NCBI GenBank assembly: GCA_027624715.1
Contig: JAQBTV010000002.1
Location: forward strand, 204,029 to 268,028
Length of the DNA stretch: 64,000 nt
Direction of reading: 5' to 3'
Source of the DNA: Pseudomonadota bacterium
GTDB taxonomy: Bacteria > Pseudomonadota > Gammaproteobacteria > Burkholderiales > Eutrophovitaceae
Below the pieces are notes generated by a model, which saw only the letters and a list, made by a program, of their open reading frames with translations, was not told where the DNA came from and did no database searches. Shown one piece after another: positions 19,121 through 28,390 of this stretch. The translations under genes and the position numbers were made by a program. Every line of letters begins with the position of its first letter. The first letter of the stretch is position 1.

Positions 19121-20214
19121 CATCTGACATTAGCCCAATATCCGACATCATTGATGATTTTAAAAACGGAAAGATGGTTATTCTCGTCGATGAGGAAGAT
19201 CGTGAAAACGAGGGGGATCTTGTTATGGCCGCGGAGCATGTGACAGCGGAAGCTGTAAATTTTATGGCTACATTTGGTAGAGGACTTATCTGTTTGACGC
19301 TAACTGAGGAAAAGTGTCGAAAGTTAAATTTGATGCCTATGGTAGGCTTCAACGGTTCTCGTATGGGTACAAATTTTACTGCTTCGATTGAGGCTGCACA
19401 GGGTGTTACGACTGGAATTTCTGCCGCGGATAGGGCGCTAACAATTAAGGTGGCCTCCTTTGCTGACGCTTCTCCGACGGATATCGTACAGCCAGGGCAT
19501 GTTTTTCCTCTGAAGGCGGTAGAGGGTGGAGTTCTAGTGAGGGCCGGACATACTGAGGCTGGTTGCGATTTGGCCTTGATGGCAGGATTGCAACCGTCGG
19601 CTGTGATTTGCGAGATCTTAAAAGAAAATGGTGAAATGGCTCGACTGCCTGATCTCGTAACTTTTAGTATCCAGCATAATATTAAAATCGGAACGATTGC
19701 CGATTTAATTGCTTATCGAGGCCAGCATGAATCGCTGGTGGAGCGTGTTTTGGAGCGATCTATTGATACGGTTGCCGGATCTTTTAAGTTGGTTGCTTAT
19801 CGTGATCGCATTTCAAAAGAAGTACATCTGGCACTTGTTAAAGGAACATTGGAAGCTTCCAAAGAGATCTTGGTTCGAGTTCATGAACCTTTGTCCATAG
19901 CTGATCTTCTCGATAAGAATAGTCGTATACATTCATGGCACTTTGATGATGCCTTGGCCACTATCAACCAAGCGGGTACAGGTGTTTTGATACTTATCCA
20001 CCGCACTGAGGACGGGGATTCGCTGCTGCGACATTTGCAACCAGGCCAAGAGTTGCCGACAAAAATGGACCTTCGTAACTATGGGATTGGCGCTCAAATT
20101 TTGAAAGATCTTGGTGTTGCTCGTATGAGGTTGATGGCTACACCAAGGCGAATGCCTAGCATGACTGGTTTTGATCTAGAGACTGTTGGCTATAGGGAAA
20201 AACCATCTGATTGA
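19117..20214 (+). CDS. ribB: 3,4-dihydroxy-2-butanone-4-phosphate synthase with degenerate GTP cyclohydrolase II domain (RibBX type)
   Basis: A 365-aa protein. Residues ~1-205 form an intact RibB domain (DEEDRENEGDLV, HTEAGCDLALMAG), making the four-carbon unit of riboflavin from ribulose 5-phosphate. Residues ~210-365 align with GTP cyclohydrolase II but lack the zinc cysteines: the region after LVRVHEP has no CLTGD...SLRCDCG. The QEGRGIG-type motif is also lost (HRTEDGDSL). It should not open GTP, so a separate RibA is needed elsewhere. RibBX fusions of this kind are known in Proteobacteria. It lies between ribE and ribH. Confidence 0.93.
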   Translation: MTSDISPISDIIDDFKNGKMVILVDEEDRENEGDLVMAAEHVTAEAVNFMATFGRGLICLTLTEEKCRKLNLMPMVGFNGSRMGTNFTASIEAAQGVTTGISAADRALTIKVASFADASPTDIVQPGHVFPLKAVEGGVLVRAGHTEAGCDLALMAGLQPSAVICEILKENGEMARLPDLVTFSIQHNIKIGTIADLIAYRGQHESLVERVLERSIDTVAGSFKLVAYRDRISKEVHLALVKGTLEASKEILVRVHEPLSIADLLDKNSRIHSWHFDDALATINQAGTGVLILIHRTEDGDSLLRHLQPGQELPTKMDLRNYGIGAQILKDLGVARMRLMATPRRMPSMTGFDLETVGYREKPSD

Positions 20215-20271
20215 GGTATGTGATAAATGTTGACTCCTGGTGTTTTCGGGAAATGATAAGGAGCAAGATAG

Positions 20272-20742
20272 TTGCAAAAATTTGAGACTCAACCCTTTGA
20301 GGAAGTTACCGGTGATGGGTTAAAGGTTGGCATAGTTATCGCGCAATTTAATAAGGATGTTACGGAAGCGATGCGCGTGGCTTGTGGCGAACAGCTAGTG
20401 CACTTAGGCGTTAGCCCCGATGATATTACATATGCTGAGGTTCCGGGCGCGCTGGAAATCCCGATCGTTTTGGATGCTATGGCAAAAACCGGTAGCTTCG
20501 ATGCATTAATTGCGCTCGGGTCTGTAATTCGAGGAGAGACATACCATTTTGAAGTGGTTTCACACGAATCAGCGAAGGGAATTATGAGGGTTCAGTTGGA
20601 TACGGGTATTCCGATTGCTAACGGGATTCTTACTTGTGAAAACATGAATCAGACAACCGAGCGTATGGAGCAAAAATCAAAACAATGTGCTGATGTGGCC
20701 ATTGGTATGGTGCGGCTACTAGATCTAATTTATGAAAGGTAG
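20272..20742 (+). CDS. ribH: 6,7-dimethyl-8-ribityllumazine synthase
   Basis: A 156-aa lumazine synthase: GIVIAQFNKDVTEAM near the N-terminus, VPGALEIPIVLDAM, and ALGSVIRGETYHFEVVSHESAKGIM with the catalytic His region. It condenses the pyrimidine intermediate with dihydroxybutanone phosphate. The start is TTG at 20272, backed by AAGGAG 8 bp upstream; no ATG or GTG fits. The 3' end overlaps nusB by 11 bp. Confidence 0.96.
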   Translation: MQKFETQPFEEVTGDGLKVGIVIAQFNKDVTEAMRVACGEQLVHLGVSPDDITYAEVPGALEIPIVLDAMAKTGSFDALIALGSVIRGETYHFEVVSHESAKGIMRVQLDTGIPIANGILTCENMNQTTERMEQKSKQCADVAIGMVRLLDLIYER

Positions 20743-21148
20743 TCGGCGATACGCTCGGGTATTAGCTATGAAAGGCTTGTATCATTGGCAAGTAAACCAG
20801 GTTGAGGTCGAGAAGATCATAGAGGTTTTAATCACCGAGGAAGAATATCCGAAGGCGGATGTAAATTACACGCGTAGCCTCTTAGAATCTGCGATTAACA
20901 ATTCGTTACGATATTACAAAGATATTGAATCCTGCCTTGATCGCCCGATATCACAAATTTCACCGATAGAAAAAGCGATTTTGCTCATTGCTATGGTTGA
21001 GCTTGGTGAAACTTCTGAGGTGCCATTTAAGGTAGTCATCAACGAGTGTGTCGAGTTGGCAAAGCAGTTTGGCGGAACTGATGGACATAAATACATTAAT
21101 GGCGTCCTGGATCGATATCTCAAGGGCTGCCGCGCAGCACAATCTTAA
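20732..21148 (+). CDS. nusB: transcription antitermination factor NusB
   Basis: A 138-aa all-helical RNA-binding factor that pairs with NusE (S10) in rRNA antitermination. Typical features are RRYARVLAMKGLYHWQVN at the start and a C-terminal VPFKVVINECVELAKQFGG with GHKYINGVLDR. Its ATG lies inside the end of ribH, indicating coupled translation, a classic ribH-nusB arrangement. Confidence 0.95.
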   Translation: MKGSRRYARVLAMKGLYHWQVNQVEVEKIIEVLITEEEYPKADVNYTRSLLESAINNSLRYYKDIESCLDRPISQISPIEKAILLIAMVELGETSEVPFKVVINECVELAKQFGGTDGHKYINGVLDRYLKGCRAAQS

Positions 21149-21181
21149 TTATGCTGAAAACACTTAGATGGGGGGTGCGGC

Positions 21182-22045
21182 ATGTCTGAAGATGTTGTTA
21201 AGAAATTGTCTATATATGATTTGCAAGATAAGGTGGATCGTGGAGAAAAAGTATTTCAGGTAACAGCTGTCGATTTTCCTACAGCGCAGCTTGTTGATCG
21301 CTCTGGAGTGGATTGTATTTTGATTGGGGATTCTTTGGGGATGACGGCACTGGGTTACACCGGTACAGTGCCCGTTACCATGGATGAAATGATTCATCAC
21401 GCGAAGGCGATATCTCGGGCTACAAAGCGATGCATCTTGGTTGGTGATCTTCCTCTCGGGGCTTACCATGCAACCAAAGCAGATGCGATTAATAATGCGA
21501 TGCGTATGGTCAAAGAGGGGGGTGCAGATGTTGTCAAGATGGAAGGGGGCGAAGAGTTTGCAGATATAGCGAAGGCGGTTGTAGACGCAGGGATTCCTGT
21601 GATGGCTCATATCGGACTGACGCCACAATTGCTGTCAAAGATGGGGGGATTCAGAGTTCAGGGAAAGAGTGCTAAAGCGGGGGCGCAACTTTTGTGCGAT
21701 GCGCTTGCGCTAGAGAGGGCTGGATGCTTCGCAATTGTTTTAGAAGCTATTCCTGATCGGGTCGCGGCACTGATTACTGATACGCTTCGGATACCCACAA
21801 TTGGTATTGGGGCCGGTGCCGGATGCGATGGTCAGAACTTGGTGTTACATGATATGGTCGGGTTGTTCGATCGATTTTCTCCAAAGTTCATGAAGAAATA
21901 TGCAAATTGTTGGGAGATTATTCTTAAGGCACTTGATGACTTTCAGAATGAGGTTAGAGGAGGGCAATTCCCAATGAAAGAACACAGCTTTTCAATGGAT
22001 GATGAAGAGTACAAAGAGTTCTTGGCCGTAGTTTCCAGAAGTTGA
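21182..22045 (+). CDS. panB: 3-methyl-2-oxobutanoate hydroxymethyltransferase
   Basis: A 287-aa ketopantoate hydroxymethyltransferase, the first step of pantothenate synthesis. Metal-binding Asp50 lies in ILIGDSLGMTALGY, and VKMEGGEE and HIGLTPQ are conserved. It adds a methyl carbon from methylene-THF to alpha-ketoisovalerate. Its place between nusB and thiL is unusual: panB normally sits with panC, which is not in the window. GGGGG precedes the ATG by about 6 bp. Confidence 0.96.
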   Translation: MSEDVVKKLSIYDLQDKVDRGEKVFQVTAVDFPTAQLVDRSGVDCILIGDSLGMTALGYTGTVPVTMDEMIHHAKAISRATKRCILVGDLPLGAYHATKADAINNAMRMVKEGGADVVKMEGGEEFADIAKAVVDAGIPVMAHIGLTPQLLSKMGGFRVQGKSAKAGAQLLCDALALERAGCFAIVLEAIPDRVAALITDTLRIPTIGIGAGAGCDGQNLVLHDMVGLFDRFSPKFMKKYANCWEIILKALDDFQNEVRGGQFPMKEHSFSMDDEEYKEFLAVVSRS

Positions 22046-22066
22046 TTTAGGACAGAGGTCAAAAGT

Positions 22067-23035
22067 TTGGCTTCGGAATTTGAAATTATACGCAAGTACT
22101 TCCATCATAATTCAGCTGGTGTGCGGCTCGGTGTCGGTGATGATGGTGCCTTAATAGACATGGGTGATGGTCGGGATTTAGTTCTTACTACCGATACACT
22201 GGTAAGCGGTACTCATTTTTTATCGACGGATGATCCATTTTCTATCGGCTATAAATCTGTCGCAGTAAATTTATCGGATCTTGCTGCGATGGGAGCGATT
22301 CCAAAATATGTGCTTTTGTCTATCACGTTGCCCTGTTCTGATGAAATCTGGATTGAGCGGTTTTCCAATGGCGTCAAGGAATTGCTCAGTCGTCACTCTG
22401 TGGCTCTTGTGGGCGGAGATACCAATCGAGGGGACACCTTGTCGATTACTCTAACGGCAATTGGATTTGTGAAATCAGATGCTGCTTTGCGGAGAGATCA
22501 TGCTTGCCTGGAGGATGACGTATGGGTTTCCGGTTTAATTGGGCTTGGTTCCATTGGTCTTTTGATTAAACAGGGAGTACTTCAATTTACTATCGAAGAA
22601 GAACAAGACTTCTTGCAGCATTTGCATCAGCCGCAACCTCGGATAGAGCTCGGTCAAAAGTTACTCGGGATTGCGAATTCGGCAATCGATATTTCTGATG
22701 GCTTAGTAGCTGATTCTGGGCATATTGCAGATCAATCTGGTGTGAAAATTATCATTGATTATGAAAAAATTCCATTACATGAGTCAATAAAAAATCTGCG
22801 GTATGATCAAAACATTGAGAGCAGTATTCTCGGTGGTGGTGATGATTATGAGCTTTTGTTTACAGCTAATGTAGAACATGAAAATAGTATAAATAAGATT
22901 GCTGGCGAGCTAGGTTTGTCGCTTACTAAGATCGGTCGCGTGATCCAAGGCGCTGGTGTTATAGTTCGCTGCGGGAATGTCGATTTTAAAAAAGACTTCC
23001 AAAGAGGTTTCGATCATTTTGCAAGAAAAAAATAG
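22067..23035 (+). CDS. thiL: thiamine-monophosphate kinase
   Basis: A 322-aa ATP-dependent kinase converting thiamine phosphate to thiamine diphosphate. The signature segments are VGDDGALIDMG, TTDTLVSGTHFL, SVAVNLSDLAAMGA and GGDTNRGD, with SDGLVADSGHI and GGGDDYELLF in the C-terminal half. The start is TTG at 22067 with AGAGG upstream; no earlier ATG fits. It lies 21 bp after panB and overlaps pgpA at its 3' end. Confidence 0.95.
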   Translation: MASEFEIIRKYFHHNSAGVRLGVGDDGALIDMGDGRDLVLTTDTLVSGTHFLSTDDPFSIGYKSVAVNLSDLAAMGAIPKYVLLSITLPCSDEIWIERFSNGVKELLSRHSVALVGGDTNRGDTLSITLTAIGFVKSDAALRRDHACLEDDVWVSGLIGLGSIGLLIKQGVLQFTIEEEQDFLQHLHQPQPRIELGQKLLGIANSAIDISDGLVADSGHIADQSGVKIIIDYEKIPLHESIKNLRYDQNIESSILGGGDDYELLFTANVEHENSINKIAGELGLSLTKIGRVIQGAGVIVRCGNVDFKKDFQRGFDHFARKK

Positions 23036-23528
23036 CGTTTCTATAGCTAATCAGGTTTTTAAGCATCCATATCTATTTGTGGCGTGTGGCTTTGGTGTTG
23101 GCTTGATTCGTCCAGGCCCAGGAACTTGGGGGACGTTAGTCGCTTTGCCAATTCACTATTTGTTAGGCGCTAGTTTGTCGGTAGAACTGTTGTTGCTATT
23201 TTGGGTTGTGATGTTCTTAGTAGGCATTAAGATTTGTGCGGTTTCGGAAACTATCCTAGGTCATTCAGATCATTCTGCGATCGTGATTGACGAGATCGTC
23301 GCTTTCGGAATTATATTAGCGCTTATTCCGCAAAATATGATCTTTCATGTGCTCGGTTTTATTGTTTTTCGTATTTTTGATATCTTAAAGCCTTTTGGAA
23401 TACGTCTTATAGACCAACGCGTAAAAGGAGGGCTGGGCGTGATGCTGGATGATTTAGTCGCTGCGGTATACACCCTTTGTGCGTTTACAGTTTTCGTGCC
23501 GGTCGTAGCCTTGCTGGGGACTAACTGA
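23019..23528 (+). CDS. pgpA: phosphatidylglycerophosphatase A
   Basis: A membrane phosphatase for phosphatidylglycerol synthesis. It shows the PgpA motif GLIRPGPGTWGTLVALP, then several transmembrane helices and IVIDEIVAFG. The start is uncertain. TTG at 23019, with AAAGAGG upstream, gives 169 aa and the usual short leader; in-frame ATG at 22977 would overlap thiL by 59 bp and add 14 residues. The thiL-pgpA order is standard. Confidence 0.93.
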   Translation: MQEKNSVSIANQVFKHPYLFVACGFGVGLIRPGPGTWGTLVALPIHYLLGASLSVELLLLFWVVMFLVGIKICAVSETILGHSDHSAIVIDEIVAFGIILALIPQNMIFHVLGFIVFRIFDILKPFGIRLIDQRVKGGLGVMLDDLVAAVYTLCAFTVFVPVVALLGTN

Positions 23529-23535
23529 TTCAGTG

Positions 23536-24039
23536 ATGAGCTCTTACCTTAAATCAGATATTTATCAAATTAGTCAACGTTTAGGTTTGATACTCAAAGA
23601 AAATGCTTTGATTGTTGGGACTGCGGAGTCATGCACCGGCGGATGGGTCGCACAAGCCCTAACGATGGTGCCAGGTAGTTCATCTTGGTTCGATGTTGGC
23701 TTCGTCACTTATTCTAATCAATCAAAAGTGCAGCAATTGGGGGTGGATCCTAAATTGATCGATCAATATGGAGCGGTGTCTGACGTTGTCGTTGAGAAGA
23801 TGTTATTCGGCGTTTTGAATCGTACCGGAGCGAATTGTGCAATTGCGACAAGTGGTGTTGCGGGTCCTGAAGGGGGAACCGAAGACAAACCTGTGGGCAC
23901 AGTCTGGATTGGTGTAGGGAGTAAGCTTAAGGGTTTGATGACAAGAAGATTTTTGTTTGAAGGAGATCGCAACTCTGTGCGTCAGAAATCGGTGATAGAG
24001 AGCCTCAGTTTGATGGAGCAGTTTTTAGCTCAGGACTAG
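23536..24039 (+). CDS. pncC: nicotinamide-nucleotide amidohydrolase (CinA C-terminal domain, PncC)
   Basis: A protein of about 167 aa comprising only the CinA C-terminal domain: VGTAESCTGGWVAQALTMVPGSS, GFVTYSNQSK and AIATSGVAGPEGGTEDKPVGTVW. It deamidates NMN to NaMN in NAD salvage. I prefer ATG 23536 to the adjacent GTG 23533. It precedes recA by 129 bp, the usual cinA-recA neighbourhood. Confidence 0.94.
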   Translation: MSSYLKSDIYQISQRLGLILKENALIVGTAESCTGGWVAQALTMVPGSSSWFDVGFVTYSNQSKVQQLGVDPKLIDQYGAVSDVVVEKMLFGVLNRTGANCAIATSGVAGPEGGTEDKPVGTVWIGVGSKLKGLMTRRFLFEGDRNSVRQKSVIESLSLMEQFLAQD

Positions 24040-24168
24040 TACTTCTCGAGGTATGGCACAGTCGGATAGGCGGGTTTTAATAAAGTGGCTTCGGACTTGT
24101 CGAGGCTGTGCGATAATCTAATACTAATAAACTACGATTAATCTTAGACATCCGGAGCTCATACACAA

Positions 24169-25236
24169 ATGAATGAAAATAGGCAAAAAGCGCTAGAGGC
24201 GGCACTATCTCAGATTGAGAAGCAGTTTGGCAAAGGCTCCATTATGCGGCTTGGGGAGCAGGAAATTAATCCGGATTTGAAGGTGGTTTCGACGGGATCT
24301 CTCGGCCTTGATATTGCGCTTGGCATTGGTGGATTACCCAGAGGGCGGGTTGTTGAGGTTTATGGTCCAGAGTCATCTGGTAAGACCACATTGACGCTTT
24401 CTGTGATTGCAGAAATGCAAAAAATTGGTGGATCCGCAGCCTTTATTGATGCGGAGCATGCGTTAGACCCTGAGTATGCGAAGAAATTAGGTGTCAACAT
24501 TGATGAATTGTTAATTTCCCAACCAGATAACGGTGAGCAGGCATTAGAGATAGCTGATATGTTGGTTCGATCAGGTTCTGTTGATGTGGTGGTTGTTGAT
24601 TCGGTTGCAGCTTTAACGCCTCGGGCGGAGATTGAGGGTGAAATGGGTGAGCCACAAATGGGGCTACAGGCTAGATTGATGTCTCAGGCACTTCGGAAAC
24701 TAACCGCAAATATTAAGAGATCTCACACGTTAGTTATTTTCATTAACCAGATACGTATGAAGATTGGTGTCATGTTTGGGAATCCTGAGACTACGACAGG
24801 GGGTAATGCCCTTAAGTTTTACTCTTCGGTTCGAATTGATATTAGACGTATTGGTGCGATAAAAAAATCTGATGAAGTGATCGGCAATGAGACTCGCGCC
24901 AAGGTAGTAAAGAATAAAGTTGCCCCTCCTTTTAGGCAGGCGGAATTTGATATTCTTTATGACCAGGGAATTTCCCGGGAAGGCGAAGTCATTGATCTCG
25001 GAGTGAAGCATAATATCGTGGAAAAAGCGGGGGCCTGGTATAGCTACAATGGTGATCGCATCGGACAAGGTAAAGATAATGTCCGAGAATTTTTAAAGCA
25101 AAATCCGAAAATTTCTGTTGAAATTGAAAACAAAATACGTGAGATCGTTGGTGTTCGTCTTGCCAATGCTCCAAAAGCTCCCAAGGGTGCAAAAGCTCCA
25201 AAAGATGCTGAAGATTCTGAAGGTTCTGAAGATTAG
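24169..25236 (+). CDS. recA: recombinase RecA
   Basis: A 355-aa recombinase with Walker A GPESSGKT (66-73), loop-1 [22 protein letters not shown] and loop-2 [23 protein letters not shown]. It forms the ATP-dependent filament for strand exchange and SOS signalling. The tail is a Lys/Ala/Pro run ([12 protein letters not shown]) ending in an acidic [10 protein letters not shown] stretch. I found no CTG-N10-CAG LexA operator in the 129 bp upstream. recX follows 17 bp later. Confidence 0.98.
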   Translation: MNENRQKALEAALSQIEKQFGKGSIMRLGEQEINPDLKVVSTGSLGLDIALGIGGLPRGRVVEVYGPESSGKTTLTLSVIAEMQKIGGSAAFIDAEHALDPEYAKKLGVNIDELLISQPDNGEQALEIADMLVRSGSVDVVVVDSVAALTPRAEIEGEMGEPQMGLQARLMSQALRKLTANIKRSHTLVIFINQIRMKIGVMFGNPETTTGGNALKFYSSVRIDIRRIGAIKKSDEVIGNETRAKVVKNKVAPPFRQAEFDILYDQGISREGEVIDLGVKHNIVEKAGAWYSYNGDRIGQGKDNVREFLKQNPKISVEIENKIREIVGVRLANAPKAPKGAKAPKDAEDSEGSED

Positions 25237-25253
25237 AATTTGGGATAATTCAT

Positions 25254-25718
25254 TTGGAAGAGTCACTCACACTAACGGCGATGCGTTTGTTAGGGCGACG
25301 TGAATATACGCGTTTTGAGCTGGGTAATAAGCTTCTTCTAAAGGGTGGAAGTCCGCAAGATATCAACCAGTTACTGGATGAATTTGAGCATAAAGGTTAC
25401 CTAGATGACCGTCGTTATGTCGAAGCTTTTATTCGCACTAAGCGTGAACGGTTTGGTATGAGAAAAATTTTTCAGGATCTGGAGGCGAGAGGCGTCGCTA
25501 AAAGTACCATCCTGAAATATCGAGAAGAGGTTCTTACTGGCGATCTGGCTGCTGCTAGATTGGTTTGGTCAAAAAAATACAGTTTGAAACCCGAGTGTCC
25601 TGCTGAATGGGCAAAGCAAGCCCGTTTTTTATTGAATCGAGGTTTTGATCAAAGTACGATAAAGAAAGTCTTATCGGATCCTGATTGTACCTTCGAAAGA
25701 GATGTTTTTCAGGATTGA
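25254..25718 (+). CDS. recX: regulatory protein RecX
   Basis: A 154-aa helical protein of the RecX family, which binds RecA filaments and limits their activity. The typical N-terminal AMRLLGRREYTRFELGNKLLLKG and central GYLDDRRYVEAFIRTKRERFGMRKIFQDLEARG are present. The start is taken as TTG 25254; no ATG upstream fits, and ATG 25281 would cut the first helix. It sits between recA and alaS, the classic order. Confidence 0.92.
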   Translation: MEESLTLTAMRLLGRREYTRFELGNKLLLKGGSPQDINQLLDEFEHKGYLDDRRYVEAFIRTKRERFGMRKIFQDLEARGVAKSTILKYREEVLTGDLAAARLVWSKKYSLKPECPAEWAKQARFLLNRGFDQSTIKKVLSDPDCTFERDVFQD

Positions 25719-25750
25719 TAAAGCGTTATTTAATGTAGTGAGACACGCGA

Positions 25751-28378
25751 ATGAAAAGTGATGAAATTAGAGAAAGATTTCTTAAATACTTTGAGCGAAG
25801 TGGTCATGCGATCGTTTCGAGTAGCCCGCTTGTTCCTGGAAACGACCCAACGTTATTGTTTACTAACGCAGGTATGGTTCAGTTTAAGGATGTATTCCTT
25901 GGGCATGATAAACGTTCTTACTCTCGGGCTACGACCTCGCAGCGATGTGTGCGAGCGGGAGGCAAACATAATGACTTGGAAAACGTAGGTTATACCGCAC
26001 GCCATCACACGTTTTTTGAAATGCTCGGAAACTTTAGTTTTGGGGAGTATTTTAAATTAGATGCGATACGACTGGCTTGGGGTTTATTGACCGATGAGTT
26101 TGGTTTGGATCCCAGCCGTATATGGGTCACGGTGTACGAGACGGATGAGGAGGCCTACGATATTTGGGCTAAAGAGATCAAGATCCCTGCTGAACGTATT
26201 GTGCGTATCGGTGATAAACCGGGTGGTCAAAAATATCAAAGTGATAATTTTTGGCAAATGGGAGATACCGGTCCTTGTGGACCTTGTTCAGAGATATTTT
26301 GGGATCATGGGGCGCAGGTAGAAGGTGGCCCGCCGGGTTCCGCAGATCAGGATGGGGATCGTTTCATTGAGATTTGGAATTTGGTGTTCATGCAGTTCAA
26401 CCGTGATGAGTCCGGGGCGATGAATTTTTTACCTAAACCTTCGGTAGATACAGGTATGGGGTTGGAGCGAATGGCCGCTGTTCTACAAAAGGTTTATTCC
26501 AATTATGAGATTGATCTATTTAAAGTGTTAATCAATGCTGTTGTTCGTGAGACCGGTTGTCAAGATTCTGGTAACGCGTCTTTAAGGGTGATAGTCGATC
26601 ATATTCGCTCTTGTGCTTTTCTCATCGTTGACGGGGTAATGCCAAGTAACGAGGGTCGTGGCTATGTTTTGAGGCGGATAATTCGAAGAGCGATTCGACA
26701 TGGATATAAATTAGATTGTTTAACTCCGTTTTTTTATAAGCTGGTTGCTGACCTGGTTAAGGTTATGGGCAAAGCGTATCCCGAGCTTGTGACTGCCCAA
26801 GAACGGGTCTCTGAGGTTCTTTTTGAAGAGGAACGTCGTTTCGCCGAAACACTTGAAAAGGGTATGACGGTTTTAGAGGCCGCCTTACTAAGGGAAGATA
26901 AGGTCTTGGACGGAGAAACTGTATTTCGTTTATACGATACGTTCGGTTTCCCGGTGGATTTAACTGCCGATATTGCGCGTGAGCGTAGTATCCAGATTGA
27001 TCTGTCAGGATTTGAAGCGGCAATGGAGCAGCAGCGACAAAGGGCGAGGGCTGCTTCCAAATTTCAAACTGTTCAGGGAATCGAATACAAAGGCCTAAAC
27101 ACACAATTTAATGGGTATGAATCGTTGGCGACAAATTCAGAGGTACTTGCAATCTACAAAGATGGTGTTTTTGTCGATCGTTTAGTCAAAGGGGACAACG
27201 GCATTGTGGTTCTTGAAAAGACTACCTTCTATGCCGAATCTGGGGGACAGGTAGGTGATCGTGGGACTATTGCGACCGAAGTTCCTCCCTATTCGATATT
27301 TCGCGTTGGCGATACTCGGAAGATCCAAGCGGAGGTCTTCGGACACCACGGTGAGGTGGCAAATGGCGAGTTGAAAGTAGGTGATTCGGTTGCTGCTGAG
27401 GTTGATGGTGCTGTTCGTGCTGCTACGATGTTTAATCACTCGGCCACTCACCTTCTTCATGCGGCGTTACGTCAAGTTCTGGGTAATCATGTGCAACAAA
27501 AGGGTTCTTTAGTTGATGAAACAAGAACGCGATTTGATTTTTCTCACCCTAAACCACTTACATCGGTGGAGCTAGAGCAAGTCGAAAATGCAGTCAACAA
27601 TAGCATTCGAAGTAATGCTAACGTTCAGGCTCGAGTGATGGTTTATGACCAGGCGATTGAAACAGGCGCTATCGCTTTATTTGGGGAGAAGTATGGTGAT
27701 GAGGTCCGTGTGATAGAGATGGCCAACTTTTCAACAGAATTATGCGGTGGTACGCATGTCAAGCGGACGGGCGATATCGGATTATTCAAGATAACTGCTG
27801 AGACAGGTATTGCCTCTGGTGTTCGGCGTATAGAGGCGACTACTGGACAGAGCGCACTTGATTATATTCATCGAAGAGGCAGTCAGTTAGATGAGATTTC
27901 ATCTTTATTGAAGGTTGCGCCAGACGAAGCCAATGATCGATTATTGCAAATTTTAGATAATGTTCGAAAACTTGAAAAAGAGCTTGTTCGCGTCAAATCA
28001 AAAGTAGCTTCAGTTAAAGGGGAGGACCTGGTTGCTAAGGCTCAGTCGGTTAACGGGGTTACTGTATTGGCGACAGTGCTACAGGACTCGGATGCTGTCT
28101 TGTTGCGCCAGACCATCGACCAGTTAAAGGAAAAGTTGAAGTCTGGCGTAATCTTGTTAGCGTCTATTAGTGGTGAGAAGATCACTTTAATAGCTGGCGT
28201 GACTGATGATTTAACGGATAAGTTTAAAGCGGGAGAGTTAGTTAATTACGTTGCCAATCAAGTTGGCGGTAAGGGCGGTGGGCGACCTGATCTTGCCCAG
28301 GCTGGCGGTACAAATCCAGAAGGTTTGAATGCAGCAATAGCCTCTGTGTCAAAGTGGGTAGCTGAGCGCTCAGTATAA
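25751..28378 (+). CDS. alaS: alanyl-tRNA synthetase
   Basis: An 875-aa class II synthetase charging tRNA-Ala. The N-terminal catalytic core starts [30 protein letters not shown]. The editing domain has [12 protein letters not shown] with the zinc His pair and [11 protein letters not shown] with its Cys. The C-terminal C-Ala domain ends [15 protein letters not shown]. Full family length and the expected position after recX. Confidence 0.98.
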   Translation: MKSDEIRERFLKYFERSGHAIVSSSPLVPGNDPTLLFTNAGMVQFKDVFLGHDKRSYSRATTSQRCVRAGGKHNDLENVGYTARHHTFFEMLGNFSFGEYFKLDAIRLAWGLLTDEFGLDPSRIWVTVYETDEEAYDIWAKEIKIPAERIVRIGDKPGGQKYQSDNFWQMGDTGPCGPCSEIFWDHGAQVEGGPPGSADQDGDRFIEIWNLVFMQFNRDESGAMNFLPKPSVDTGMGLERMAAVLQKVYSNYEIDLFKVLINAVVRETGCQDSGNASLRVIVDHIRSCAFLIVDGVMPSNEGRGYVLRRIIRRAIRHGYKLDCLTPFFYKLVADLVKVMGKAYPELVTAQERVSEVLFEEERRFAETLEKGMTVLEAALLREDKVLDGETVFRLYDTFGFPVDLTADIARERSIQIDLSGFEAAMEQQRQRARAASKFQTVQGIEYKGLNTQFNGYESLATNSEVLAIYKDGVFVDRLVKGDNGIVVLEKTTFYAESGGQVGDRGTIATEVPPYSIFRVGDTRKIQAEVFGHHGEVANGELKVGDSVAAEVDGAVRAATMFNHSATHLLHAALRQVLGNHVQQKGSLVDETRTRFDFSHPKPLTSVELEQVENAVNNSIRSNANVQARVMVYDQAIETGAIALFGEKYGDEVRVIEMANFSTELCGGTHVKRTGDIGLFKITAETGIASGVRRIEATTGQSALDYIHRRGSQLDEISSLLKVAPDEANDRLLQILDNVRKLEKELVRVKSKVASVKGEDLVAKAQSVNGVTVLATVLQDSDAVLLRQTIDQLKEKLKSGVILLASISGEKITLIAGVTDDLTDKFKAGELVNYVANQVGGKGGGRPDLAQAGGTNPEGLNAAIASVSKWVAERSV

Positions 28379-28390
28379 GCCTGTTGATGA

